Origin: Chloroflexota bacterium
Lineage (GTDB): Bacteria; Chloroflexota; Anaerolineae; Anaerolineales; Anaerolineaceae
Length of the DNA: 64,000 bases
Direction of reading: 5' to 3'
Assembly (NCBI GenBank): GCA_004347695.1
Contig: SLTK01000005.1
Span: 36,208 to 100,207, forward strand
Shown: one piece after another, positions 1 through 8,242 of the stretch
How positions within the stretch are numbered: position 1 is the first letter of the stretch
How the letters are laid out: each line of letters begins with the position of its first letter
The notes under the pieces: generated by a model
The model's input: the letters and a program-made list of their open reading frames with translations, nothing else
Database searches by the model: none
Told to the model about the DNA's origin: nothing
Made by a program: the position numbers and the translations under genes

Positions 1-961
1 GTGTCGAGTCTAGTTTGAGCACGATGGGAAGTTGAATGCTGCCAATATTCAGAGCGGCAAAAAAGAGCGCCACCGGGGCAGCCCACAGCGCCTGGTAATT
101 GATCAACATGGCAACCATCAACCCAAGAAAGCCGTAACCCGATGAAATGGCCGGGATCAACCGGTGATAGACCGCCAGCACCTGGGTGGCGCCAGCCAGA
201 CCGGCGAATGCGCCGCAAATGAAAAAGGCGGACATCATATATTTGCCAGTCGGAATACCAATGACAAAAGCCGCCCGGCCGTTCTTGCCGACTGCCTTCA
301 GGCGAAGCCCAAAATAGGTACCCTGTAATATCAGATAAACGATGGCAATGCCGATCAGGCCGATCCCGAGCGACCACCAGCTCATGCGCAGTCCTTCCAC
401 CTGCGGCAGCCACAGCAGGTTGTCAAAAGGTACGGTACCGCTCATAGAGCCTACCCCCGGACGTTTCCACGGCCCAAAGATGAGCCAGATGGTCAGTGCG
501 GTGGCGACAAAGTTCAAGCCAAGCCCGCCAAAAATCTCATTCACTCCGCCGTAGATTTTCAACAATCCGGTCAGCGACGCCCAGATCATGCCGCCGAGGA
601 TGCCAGCCAGGAAACCGATGAGAATAATCAGGGTTGGCGACATGCTGGTGTCCTGCAGCAGACGCAGCGCCCAGGTGGTGAAGATGGCGCCCAGCGTGAT
701 CTGACCTTCGATACCAATGTTCCATAAGCCGGCAGCAAAGGTCAGTAACAGCCCGGATGTGGCCAGCAGCAGCGGAATCCAGGCTACGATGACATCCGAA
801 ATTTTGCCGATCGAACCGACTGACCCGGTAAAAATTAACTTGTAGGCTTCCAGCGGTGGCGCTTTGGCTAGCAACATCACCACGGTAGTGAAAATCAAAG
901 CGGCCACAATGGCCAGGATTTGGAAACCGAATTTAAATCCAGCGGAAGACTTGTTCAACAC
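1..961 (-). CDS. Nucleoside/BMP-type ABC transporter permease (3' end beyond the window)
   Basis: Membrane subunit of a nucleoside-type ABC importer (BPD_transp_2 fold, YufP-like). The reading frame is open from a GTG at 961 to the window edge, about 320 residues, so the C-terminus is missing. It is strongly hydrophobic, with an N-terminal segment after KFGFQ followed by several more, and carries family-typical stretches such as GLWNIGIEGQ and YGGVNEIFGGLGLNF. The GTG shares one base with the TAG stop of the ATPase gene, which indicates translational coupling; a TTG four bases further in is an alternative start. Systems of this type usually have a second permease, expected just outside the left edge. 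The substrate is inferred from the neighbouring purine genes rather than from the permease itself. Confidence 0.88.
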   Translation of the reverse strand, partial: MLNKSSAGFKFGFQILAIVAALIFTTVVMLLAKAPPLEAYKLIFTGSVGSIGKISDVIVAWIPLLLATSGLLLTFAAGLWNIGIEGQITLGAIFTTWALRLLQDTSMSPTLIILIGFLAGILGGMIWASLTGLLKIYGGVNEIFGGLGLNFVATALTIWLIFGPWKRPGVGSMSGTVPFDNLLWLPQVEGLRMSWWSLGIGLIGIAIVYLILQGTYFGLRLKAVGKNGRAAFVIGIPTGKYMMSAFFICGAFAGLAGATQVLAVYHRLIPAISSGYGFLGLMVAMLINYQALWAAPVALFFAALNIGSIQLPIVLKLDST

Positions 962-2424
962 TAGAAACCTTTCCCGCCGATTAATTGTCCAAGCTGATCC
1001 ACGGTAGTCGCGGCGGCATCCAGCGGCTGAGAGACTTTGCCATTATAAAAAACCAGAATACGGTCGCTGTAATGCAACACTTCCTCCAGATCCGCCGAAA
1101 TAAACACAATACAGGTTTTTTGCCTGCAGCGGTCTTTCAGTTGGCTCCAAATCCAGATCGATGATTCGATATCCAGCCCACGGGTGGGGTGCTCCAACAA
1201 CAACAGCCTCAATGGTGTGCGCAGCATTGCCAGCAGCGCCCGCTGCTGATTACCACCGGAAAGCGCTTCGACGCGGGTAACCGGTTCACCTTTGATGTTA
1301 AATGTATTAATGCGCTCGCGGCTTATGGTTACGGCCTTCTCACGATCGATGAAAAAGCCGGATTGACCTTCGCTTAAGATGAAATGCTCGGTAATCGATA
1401 ACCCGGGAATCAGTCCCTCCTCCATGCGCGAGGCTGGGACGTATGAAATTCCTGCATCCTGGAAGGAGTGGTAGGGTTTGCCGGTAAGGCGTTTCCCGCC
1501 CAGGCGTAAATCACCGCCGACCGGGCGCATCAGTCCTGCCAGCGTTCGCAGGAACTGGCGCTGACCGGAACCCTCCATACCTGCCAGGCCAATTACTTCG
1601 CCGCAGTTGACGGTCAAATTCGCATTTCGGATTTGAATGCGGTTGTCTTCGATCGATAAGTTGGTGACCTCGACTGCCGGTTCGCAATTTTCCAGGCGGG
1701 TCTTTTCATCCAGACTGATTACTTTGCCGAACATCATCTCGACCAGGTTATCGGTGTTATAAGGCGGAGCAGCTTCACCGACCAGGCTGCCTTGACGAAA
1801 AACTGCAATTTTATGACACAGCCCTTCGACATCTTCCAGTTTGTGCGAGACGAAGATGATTACCATGCCTTGTTCGGCCAATTTCTTCAATGTTTCGAAC
1901 AATTTTGCTTTCTGACTGGCGCTAATTCCAGTGGTGGGTTCGTCCAAAATCAGAATCTGCGCTCCGAGCCACAAAAGCCGCAGAATTTCAAGCTGCTGGC
2001 GTTCGCCCACCGTCAAACCATCTACATATGCTTCTGGATCGAGATTAAAACCGAATTGTGCTTGCAGTTCCTTAAGCGACTTGCTTACCTCGCGCCGGTT
2101 GGGAAACAGCCCGCCATCATGACCAATGAGCATATTGTCAACAATCTTCATCGGCGGAAAATCCAACGGATCCTGATGCAGCATGCCTATGCCATGTTTG
2201 ATCGCGTCGGATGGAGTGCCGATATGCACCGCTTTTCCATCCAGTAATATGTCACCCGAGTCGGCCTGAATGAACCCGGAAAGCACTTTCATCAATGTGC
2301 TCTTCCCGGCTCCATTTTCCCCCAGGATACCCTGGATGACACCTGATTTTATACTTATCGAGATGTCATTATTCGCATGGACAGCGCCAAACGACTTATG
2401 AATATGTACCAGTTCAACATTCAT
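961..2424 (-). CDS. Nucleoside/sugar-type ABC transporter double ATPase subunit
   Basis: Cytoplasmic energy subunit with two fused ABC domains (487 aa), as in YufO/RbsA-type importers. The first domain (about 1-240) has Walker A GENGAGKST, the VGERQQ-type signature usual for this subfamily and Walker B ILILDEPTTG. The second (about 250-487) has a degenerate Walker A (GMEGSGQRQ), an intact LSGGNQQR signature and LLLLEHPTRG in place of the usual DEPT Walker B. Such asymmetry is normal in these paired ATPases. It lies between the BMP lipoprotein gene and the permease gene and overlaps the latter by one base, so the three form one importer. The first domain is probably the main hydrolytic site. 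Confidence 0.92.
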   Translation of the reverse strand: MNVELVHIHKSFGAVHANNDISISIKSGVIQGILGENGAGKSTLMKVLSGFIQADSGDILLDGKAVHIGTPSDAIKHGIGMLHQDPLDFPPMKIVDNMLIGHDGGLFPNRREVSKSLKELQAQFGFNLDPEAYVDGLTVGERQQLEILRLLWLGAQILILDEPTTGISASQKAKLFETLKKLAEQGMVIIFVSHKLEDVEGLCHKIAVFRQGSLVGEAAPPYNTDNLVEMMFGKVISLDEKTRLENCEPAVEVTNLSIEDNRIQIRNANLTVNCGEVIGLAGMEGSGQRQFLRTLAGLMRPVGGDLRLGGKRLTGKPYHSFQDAGISYVPASRMEEGLIPGLSITEHFILSEGQSGFFIDREKAVTISRERINTFNIKGEPVTRVEALSGGNQQRALLAMLRTPLRLLLLEHPTRGLDIESSIWIWSQLKDRCRQKTCIVFISADLEEVLHYSDRILVFYNGKVSQPLDAAATTVDQLGQLIGGKGF

Positions 2425-2564
2425 TCAGGTCTCTTGGATCAGGAATCATTGGCTGACCGCGATATACGACCAGCAAGAGAGAATATTAAGTTGTGCCATT
2501 TGCGAGGGTGCATCAATTTTTTCCGCGAACCAAATTCCCGGTTTTGAGGGATCATTATTTGACT

Positions 2565-2593
2565 GGAGGGGCGAGATTGTCGTTCGCCCCTCC
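2565..2593 (-). promoter_or_regulatory. Perfect 10-bp stem-loop between BMP gene and ATPase gene
   Basis: GGAGGGGCGA (2565-2574) and its complement (2584-2593) form a perfect 10-bp GC-rich stem with a 9-base loop in the 219-bp gap between the lipoprotein stop and the ATPase start. No U-tract follows on the minus strand. It therefore looks more like an mRNA-stabilising or partial-termination element, which would let the binding protein be made in excess over the ATPase and permease. That role is inferred. Confidence 0.55.
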
Positions 2594-2643
2594 GGGTTGT
2601 ACCTGTGGCCGAGATCATTGGTAGATCCCGGTTTGTAAAGCGA

Positions 2644-3942
2644 TTACTGAGCGGAAACGCTCTGGCCTTCCATGCCTTCGAGCAGTTGCGGCAGATACCA
2701 AACCTGTACGTCGGTGGCAACTTCGCCATCCGCCAGGTAAGCGGTGCCGTCCTGCAGATTCAGCGGGCCAGTCCATAAGTTCAAACCGCCAGCCAGTTCA
2801 GCAATGAAGGCATCCAGGCTCGTGGCAGCTTCAGCAGACAGGGCAGCGCCCTTCTGGAAACCAACCGGACTTGTGTCAACATTGTTGATGTCTGTCCAAT
2901 CGGGGGCAAGCCACTCAAAGTAGGATGCAAAGGTGCCGTCTTTGACAGCCTGGGCCTGTTTCAGGTATACCGGGCCCCAGTTGAAGTAAGGAACGCCCAG
3001 GCAAACATCTTTGCTTTCCTCACAGGCGGCGACATAGTCGTACGGAACAGCCCAGGCATCCTTGCCGGCAGCTTTCGCCTTGCCAGCCTGCACCAGACCT
3101 TCGGTAGTGTCGATGCCAGAGATGACAACATCGTATCCGCTATTCAAGAAGTCATCTGCGACCTGGGTGGGATCGGAGGTGAAGCCGGGGATATTGAACC
3201 AGAAACCAATCCAGGTGACTTTGAATTTCAGATCAGCGGCGCTTTTACCAGCATAGTTTTCATAGCAGTACTTGGCGCCGAGGTAAGCCGATGAGGCCAG
3301 GCGGCGGGTTTCATCATTGATTAGCGGTCCAAGATAACCAACCTGACCTGTTTTGGTAGTCAAAGCAGCCGCGCAGCCAGCAATCATCTTGCCGTATTCC
3401 ATGCGGCCGAAGGAGTTACCGAACAGCGGCATTTCGACATAATTCACGCCGTCTTTCCAGGAAGAATCGCCGGAAGCATGAATCGTCGGGACATCAGGGT
3501 GGGCCTGCGCAAATTCAACGGCCGCATCTTTCATGTCATCGGAGTTGAAAATGATGAGCTTGGCACCCTTGGAGAGCAAATCCTCAGCCAGTTGAGCCGG
3601 GGTGGTACCGGGGCGATCGGCGGAATTAACCTTGTCAATGTAGATCATCTTGGCGCCGGGCAGGTTTTCTTCAACATACAACCCGCCTTCATAGTGGGCC
3701 TGGCTGTAGCCGTGATCATTGTACGGGCCGACAAGCAGCATGCCGAAGATGAATTCCTCAGGGGCAGGAACATCGGTTGCAACCGGAGCAGCGGGGACAT
3801 CCGTCGCTGCCGGAGCAGCAGGGACATCGGTTGCAGCGGGTGCAGCAGGTTCTTCAGTCGCTGCCGGAGCAGCGGGTTGGCAGGCAGCCAGCAGCAAGGC
3901 AGCTACCAGCAAAAGGCTTGCAAACAACCACAGACGTTTCAT
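2644..3942 (-). CDS. BMP-family nucleoside-binding lipoprotein
   Basis: Extracytoplasmic substrate-binding lipoprotein of the Bmp/Med (PnrA-like) family, 432 aa. The ATG at 3942 is chosen because GGAGGAGAA lies directly upstream and the protein then begins MKRLWLFASLL, a signal peptide ending in the lipobox LLLAAC. A low-complexity linker follows, four near-repeats of AAPAATDVP. The binding domain begins near EEFIFGMLLVGPYNDHGYSQ, and PYNDHGYSQAHYEGG is a typical BMP opening. Family members bind purine nucleosides or related ligands, and the adjacent ATPase and permease complete the importer. A 279-bp leader separates it from the carbamate kinase gene, so it may have its own promoter or control element. 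An in-frame ATG 53 codons upstream has no comparable ribosome site. Confidence 0.93.
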   Translation of the reverse strand: MKRLWLFASLLLVAALLLAACQPAAPAATEEPAAPAATDVPAAPAATDVPAAPVATDVPAPEEFIFGMLLVGPYNDHGYSQAHYEGGLYVEENLPGAKMIYIDKVNSADRPGTTPAQLAEDLLSKGAKLIIFNSDDMKDAAVEFAQAHPDVPTIHASGDSSWKDGVNYVEMPLFGNSFGRMEYGKMIAGCAAALTTKTGQVGYLGPLINDETRRLASSAYLGAKYCYENYAGKSAADLKFKVTWIGFWFNIPGFTSDPTQVADDFLNSGYDVVISGIDTTEGLVQAGKAKAAGKDAWAVPYDYVAACEESKDVCLGVPYFNWGPVYLKQAQAVKDGTFASYFEWLAPDWTDINNVDTSPVGFQKGAALSAEAATSLDAFIAELAGGLNLWTGPLNLQDGTAYLADGEVATDVQVWYLPQLLEGMEGQSVSAQ

Positions 3943-4173
3943 TTCTCCTCCAAACTTTTCTCTAGAAAGGGTAAATGGGATTGGGGCAACACAGGGCGTA
4001 TTCCTGTGATGTTGCTGAAACGAACCGGATACATAGGAGCAATCTGACACACCTCCTTCTATCTCTCGGTTAAAACCTTTTTGCATTCCCGCTAAAAACA
4101 CGACGCCCCAGATCGGCGGGCGAACCTGGAACCATGGTTTATTTTACTAGATGCCGATGGATTTTCGGAAGGT

Positions 4174-4223
4174 GGGGCTGTTATTAACCTTAAAAAACAG
4201 CCCCATCCCCATATTTTAAGGTT
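4174..4223 (-). promoter_or_regulatory. Two mutually exclusive hairpins after the carbamate kinase gene
   Basis: The minus-strand transcript can fold AACCTTAAAA (4223-4214, overlapping the kinase stop codon) with TTTTAAGGTT (4195-4186). Alternatively it can fold GGGGCTGTT (4204-4196) with AACAGCCCC (4182-4174). The second stem encloses the pairing partner of the first in its loop, and the first stem encloses one arm of the second, so the two stems exclude each other. No strong U-run follows. It may be an attenuator or processing site separating the enzyme genes from the importer genes, or simply a weak terminator. Confidence 0.45.
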
Positions 4224-5169
4224 ACGGAACGATCCAGGTTCCGGTTTCGCCGCGCAGCGCCCGGCTCAAATTCTCCGGGTTGGTGATGATGGCGGCTTTT
4301 CCACCGCTTTCGAGGAAGCGCAAGATTGCCTGGACCTTGGGAAGCATGGAGCCCTTGGCAAAGTGGCCTTCTTCGATGTATTTCTTGGCTTCAGCCACGG
4401 TCAATCTGTCCAGCCATTTCTGGTCGGGCTTGTTGAAATTGATGGCGACTTTCTCTACTGCGGTGCTGATGATGAACATATCAGCCTTGATCAAGGTGGC
4501 TAATACGGATGAACCGAAGTCCTTGTCGATCACCGCTTCCACGCCTACCAGATCGCCATTTTCCTTGCGGATGACCGGGATACCGCCGCCGCCCACGCCA
4601 ATGACCACAAATCCATCGTCGATCAGTTTGCGAATGGCTTCCGCTTCCACGATTTCACTGGGAATCGGGGAGGCAACTACCCGTCGCCAGCCGCGCCCGG
4701 CATCTTCGACCACGTTCCAGCCTTCATTGGCATGTTTCTCTTTGGCCATTTTCTCGTCCATAAAAGAACCGATTGGTTTGGTCGGGTTTTGGAAAGCTTT
4801 GTCATTGCGGTCAACTACTGTTTGGGTTACCACCGCGACCGCTTTTTTGTCCATTTTACGGGCTCTGAACTCGTTGTGCAGCGCCTGGACGAACATGTAA
4901 CCTATTGCGCCCTGAGTGTCAGCGCCGCAATAGTCCAGCGGAACTTCGTGCAATTCACTCCGCGCAATTTCCGACCGGCGCAGGATGAAACCCACCTGCG
5001 GACCATTACCGTGGGTCACAACGACGTCATAACCTGCGGAAATCATATCAGCGATATGGTGCATCGATTCAGCACCTGCCTGGTACTGGTCAGGAACGGT
5101 CTGATGTTTGGCATCCTTGATCAGGGAGTTCCCGCCAACTGCAACGACTACTACACCTTTTTTTTCCAT
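4222..5169 (-). CDS. arcC: Carbamate kinase
   Basis: Catalyses ADP + carbamoyl phosphate to ATP + carbamate (or ammonia and CO2), giving substrate-level phosphorylation in the cytoplasm. At 315 aa it matches the family length. It has the amino-acid-kinase start VVVAVGGNSLIKD, the phosphate/nucleotide loop VVTHGNGPQVGF, and VIGVGGGGIPV in the C-terminal half. It lies 51 bp downstream of the YgeW-type carbamoyltransferase gene, which would supply carbamoyl phosphate by phosphorolysis. This pairing is the same as in the E. coli ygeW/yqeA region and in arginine deiminase operons. No arginine deiminase is present here, so a purine-derived carbamoyl compound is the more likely source. Confidence 0.95.
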   Translation of the reverse strand: MEKKGVVVVAVGGNSLIKDAKHQTVPDQYQAGAESMHHIADMISAGYDVVVTHGNGPQVGFILRRSEIARSELHEVPLDYCGADTQGAIGYMFVQALHNEFRARKMDKKAVAVVTQTVVDRNDKAFQNPTKPIGSFMDEKMAKEKHANEGWNVVEDAGRGWRRVVASPIPSEIVEAEAIRKLIDDGFVVIGVGGGGIPVIRKENGDLVGVEAVIDKDFGSSVLATLIKADMFIISTAVEKVAINFNKPDQKWLDRLTVAEAKKYIEEGHFAKGSMLPKVQAILRFLESGGKAAIITNPENLSRALRGETGTWIVP

Positions 5170-5220
5170 TGTCCTATCTTCTCTCTTTGCAAAATATAAA
5201 AATGTTTCTGGGGAAAATTC

Positions 5221-6201
5221 CTACCCCATTGTTAAGGCCATGACCGCATTTTGAGCATGCATGCGGTTCTCAGCTTCGTCAAAGACCACCGACTGCGGTC
5301 CGTCCATAACCTCGTTGGTTACTTCTACATCGCGGTCAGCAGGGAGCGGGTGCATGAAGATGGCGTCTTCTTTGGCCAGCTTCATCTTCTTGGCGTCCGT
5401 CATCCAGTTCTTGTATTTATCCTGCAGGCGTTTACCTTCGGCAGCGTCGGTGGTGGTCAGCAGCGGGCCCCAGGACTTGGCGTAAACCACGTCTGCATCC
5501 TTGAAGCCTTCATCCATGTCGTGCACAATATCGAATTTTGTGCCGAATTTCTTCGCCTGTTCAGCCGCTGCCGCTTCGATTTCGGGCATGAGCGGAAATT
5601 CTTTCGGGTAAGACAAAGTCACGTCCATGCCAAAACGCGGCATTTGCAGAATCAACGATTGCGGAACGGAGATCGGTTTCAGGTAGGAAGCCGCGTATGC
5701 CCAGGAGACCACGATTTTCTTCTTGCGCAGGTCGCGGCCTTTCTTCTCCATGATGGTCATCAGGTCGGCCAGGCACTGGAAGGGGTGATAGATGTCGCAT
5801 TGCATATTGAGCACGGGAACACGGGAGGCTTTGGCGACTTCGTTGATGTACTGATTGCCCAATGCCCAATCGCAGTGGCGAATGGCAATGCCATCGAAAT
5901 AGCGGCCATAGATCTCGCCGATTTCAGTTGAGGTATCGCCGTGTTTGATCTGTGTGGTGGTGCTTTCAATGAAAGCAGCGTGCCCGCCCAGGTGCGCCAT
6001 GCCGGCTTCGAACGAACCGCGGGTGCGGGTGCTGGAAAAGAAGAACAGCATCGCCAGGACTTTGTCACGCAGGTAGGGGGTCGGTTCATTCAAGGCTCGC
6101 TTGCGCTTCAGATCGAAGGCGACGTCCAGTACAGTTTCGACTTCCTCCTTGGTGAAGTCAAGGTCACCAATCAGGTCACGACCATGTAAATTTGTTTGCA
6201 T
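5221..6201 (-). CDS. ygeW: YgeW-type (knotted) carbamoyltransferase
   Basis: Aspartate/ornithine carbamoyltransferase superfamily member of 326 aa. The carbamoyl-phosphate loop reads SSTRTRGSFEAGMAHLGG and the second-domain motif is MHPLPADRDVEV rather than the HCLP of ornithine enzymes. That combination fits the YgeW branch, whose true substrate was long unknown and which has been tied to anaerobic urate/purine breakdown. In that role it would run backwards, phosphorolysing a carbamoylated intermediate to carbamoyl phosphate for the adjacent carbamate kinase. The start is supported by GAGGAG seven bases before the ATG. It sits directly between the YgeY-type hydrolase and the kinase genes. 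The family assignment is firm; the substrate is inferred. Confidence 0.88.
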   Translation of the reverse strand: MQTNLHGRDLIGDLDFTKEEVETVLDVAFDLKRKRALNEPTPYLRDKVLAMLFFFSSTRTRGSFEAGMAHLGGHAAFIESTTTQIKHGDTSTEIGEIYGRYFDGIAIRHCDWALGNQYINEVAKASRVPVLNMQCDIYHPFQCLADLMTIMEKKGRDLRKKKIVVSWAYAASYLKPISVPQSLILQMPRFGMDVTLSYPKEFPLMPEIEAAAAEQAKKFGTKFDIVHDMDEGFKDADVVYAKSWGPLLTTTDAAEGKRLQDKYKNWMTDAKKMKLAKEDAIFMHPLPADRDVEVTNEVMDGPQSVVFDEAENRMHAQNAVMALTMG

Positions 6202-6233
6202 GATTTAACTCCTCTTATTTAATAGGGGTCGAT

Positions 6234-7457
6234 TCAGGCCAATTTCTCAGCCAAAATTGCAGGGAACAGTGCGTAAAACTCGGTCGCCTTGACCACATCG
6301 TCCAGCGAAACCGAATCCATTACCGTGTGAGCAGTTTCTTCGTCGCCCGGGCCAAAACCAATGCTGGGAATGCCAGCCTTGCCAGCCCAGTAAATGCCGT
6401 TTGTACTGAAATTCCACTTGCCGGAAGCGCCTTCCGGCAGACCGATCTGGGTGCGCGCTTCCAATCCGGCCCGGACCAAGGCATGTTCTTCTTCCAACGC
6501 CCAGGCGGGAAAGTATTTATCCACCGGGAAAACAAAACCGGTGTAGGACGGCTCATCATAGAAAAGCGGCTCGACCTTGACCTTGCTCTTGAGTTCAGCC
6601 GGGATCAAGGCTTCCACTTGAGCGATAGCCTCTTCTTTGGTTTCGCCGAAGGTCATGCGCCGGTCTATGTAGATGATGGCCTCATCCGGCACGGCGTTGA
6701 TCGACGGGGTCTTGACGACCATATCGCTGACGGTGATCTTGCCGTGACCCAGGAAGGGATGATCGCCCAGCTTGGGTTCAAGATCGCGGATACCGGCAAT
6801 GACGGGCAGTAAATTGTAGATGGCATTATCGCCCAGGTGATTGCTGGCAGCGTGCGCGCTGCGGCCTTTGGAAACGACGCGCATTTCAACGCGGCCTTTA
6901 TGCCCGCGGTAAACCTGCATTTTGGTCGGCTCGCCAATCACAACGAAGTCCGGGCGTACACCCGGGTCAACCTCGACAAAGGTGTTGGGGGCAATGCCGT
7001 CGCACCATTCTTCCATGTTGCCAAAATAATAGGCGGTCCAACCTTCGAGCAGACCGAATTGATGGGCTATAGCCAGCCCATAAACCATACCGGGGGTCGA
7101 ACCTTTCTCGTCGCATGCACCGCGGCCATAGAAAATGCCATTTTCAACTTTACCGATGAAGGGGTCATGCGGCCACTCAGTCGGATCACCGATGCCAACG
7201 GTATCGATATGCGAGTCGAACACCAGCGTGCGCGCTCCGCTGCCGATCCGCCCAAGAATATTCCCCATTTTGTCAAAACGCACTTCGGCAAACCCCAATT
7301 TCTTCATCTCTGCGCCAATGCGCTCGCCAACATCACCAATCTTTGAATCCATGCTGGGGATGGCGACAATATCGCGCATAAATTGAACGATAGCGCTGCG
7401 ATGCTTGGCTACCTGCTCCTGAACTTGCTGAACTTTTTGACGATCAACCTTCGCCAT
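6234..7457 (-). CDS. ygeY: YgeY-family M20 metallohydrolase
   Basis: Zinc-dependent M20 peptidase/deacylase of 407 aa. Expected metal and catalytic residues are visible: the His and Asp of VFDSHIDTVG, the bridging Asp in GRGACDEKGS, and the paired acids of GNMEEWCDG. A dimerisation insert (about 190-300) begins after RGHKGRVEMRV. YgeY proteins are annotated in databases as linked to selenium metabolism and belong to the gene set implicated in anaerobic urate degradation, where they are thought to open a ureido or amide intermediate. The ATG is preceded by AAGGA. The gene follows the GntR regulator by 42 bp and precedes ygeW by 32 bp. Peptidase or ArgE/DapE-like activity cannot be excluded from sequence alone. 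Confidence 0.87.
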   Translation of the reverse strand: MAKVDRQKVQQVQEQVAKHRSAIVQFMRDIVAIPSMDSKIGDVGERIGAEMKKLGFAEVRFDKMGNILGRIGSGARTLVFDSHIDTVGIGDPTEWPHDPFIGKVENGIFYGRGACDEKGSTPGMVYGLAIAHQFGLLEGWTAYYFGNMEEWCDGIAPNTFVEVDPGVRPDFVVIGEPTKMQVYRGHKGRVEMRVVSKGRSAHAASNHLGDNAIYNLLPVIAGIRDLEPKLGDHPFLGHGKITVSDMVVKTPSINAVPDEAIIYIDRRMTFGETKEEAIAQVEALIPAELKSKVKVEPLFYDEPSYTGFVFPVDKYFPAWALEEEHALVRAGLEARTQIGLPEGASGKWNFSTNGIYWAGKAGIPSIGFGPGDEETAHTVMDSVSLDDVVKATEFYALFPAILAEKLA

Positions 7458-7499
7458 ACAAAGTATCCTTTCTTCTCTCTCTTTGAAGTATCAACCAGT

Positions 7500-8240
7500 T
7501 CACTTTTCTAGTTTTACAAGATTACCCACCCGCCGGACTACATGGAAGCGGAAATAACCCGGCAGGAAGAAACTAATCGAATAGTCCACCACCCGGCCAT
7601 CCTGATCATACAGCCAGCCAATAAACCTTTCCATCACGTCGCCGCGCTGAATTTCCAAAGCCCGCGCCACCTCTGAGGTAGCAGCAACTGCGTTAATCTC
7701 TGTGTATGACTTGAGTAGTTTGGGCGAACCGCGCCGAATCAGCAGGTCTAAAACAGAACCATTAAACCCCTCATCCAGGTCGTGCGCGGTCAGAACATTT
7801 TCCGGCAAAATATCAATCAGATACGCTACTGGACGGTTGTCGCCCAGGATGACGCGCTCAACCCTGACCAGTGGAGAACCTTCATCCACGCCGAGCTGTT
7901 TCGCCAGATCGCCATTGGCATTAACCTGGTTGATGCGCAGGTCGCCCATGGTGATTTTCAGGTTGATTGAATCTGCTGACGACTCGATACTTTGCAGGAC
8001 CTCCAAGCCACTCTCGATCACGGAGGTCCGGCCGACGACAAAAGTGCCAATCCCCTGCCGGCGGCGGATTAATCCCTGCCCTTCGAAAGCGCGCATCGCC
8101 TCGCGCAAGGTTGCGCGGGAAACGCCCATTTGTTGCGCCAGTTGCGGTTCCGAAGGCAAGCGGTCGCCCGGAACCGTTTTTTCGATCAGTTCGGCCAGCT
8201 CAATTTGGAGACGCTGGTATGGATGAATGTTATCGGTCAT
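7500..8240 (-). CDS. GntR-family transcriptional regulator with UTRA ligand domain
   Basis: DNA-binding regulator of 246 aa. Residues 1-75 form the GntR winged helix-turn-helix (LPSEPQLAQQMGVSRATLRE, then GLIRRRQGIGTFV). Residues about 95-240 form a UTRA/HutC-like effector domain. It lies inside the purine locus, two bases after the adenine deaminase stop, with its ribosome site (GGGAGGA) inside the end of ade. It is therefore co-transcribed and very likely the local regulator. A palindrome of the GntR type, TTGTCTGACAA, sits beside the predicted promoter of the first gene (11615-11625). Ligand and sign of control are unknown; a purine or ureido intermediate is the obvious guess. Confidence 0.92.
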   Translation of the reverse strand: MTDNIHPYQRLQIELAELIEKTVPGDRLPSEPQLAQQMGVSRATLREAMRAFEGQGLIRRRQGIGTFVVGRTSVIESGLEVLQSIESSADSINLKITMGDLRINQVNANGDLAKQLGVDEGSPLVRVERVILGDNRPVAYLIDILPENVLTAHDLDEGFNGSVLDLLIRRGSPKLLKSYTEINAVAATSEVARALEIQRGDVMERFIGWLYDQDGRVVDYSISFFLPGYFRFHVVRRVGNLVKLEK

Positions 8241-8242
8241 GA

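Noticed and set aside
3478..4047. 189-codon plus-strand frame
   Set aside because: Antisense to the BMP lipoprotein gene, including its repetitive linker.
5221..6201. Ornithine carbamoyltransferase (arginine deiminase pathway)
   Set aside because: No arginine deiminase gene is present, the second-domain motif is HPLP rather than HCLP, and the neighbours are purine genes.
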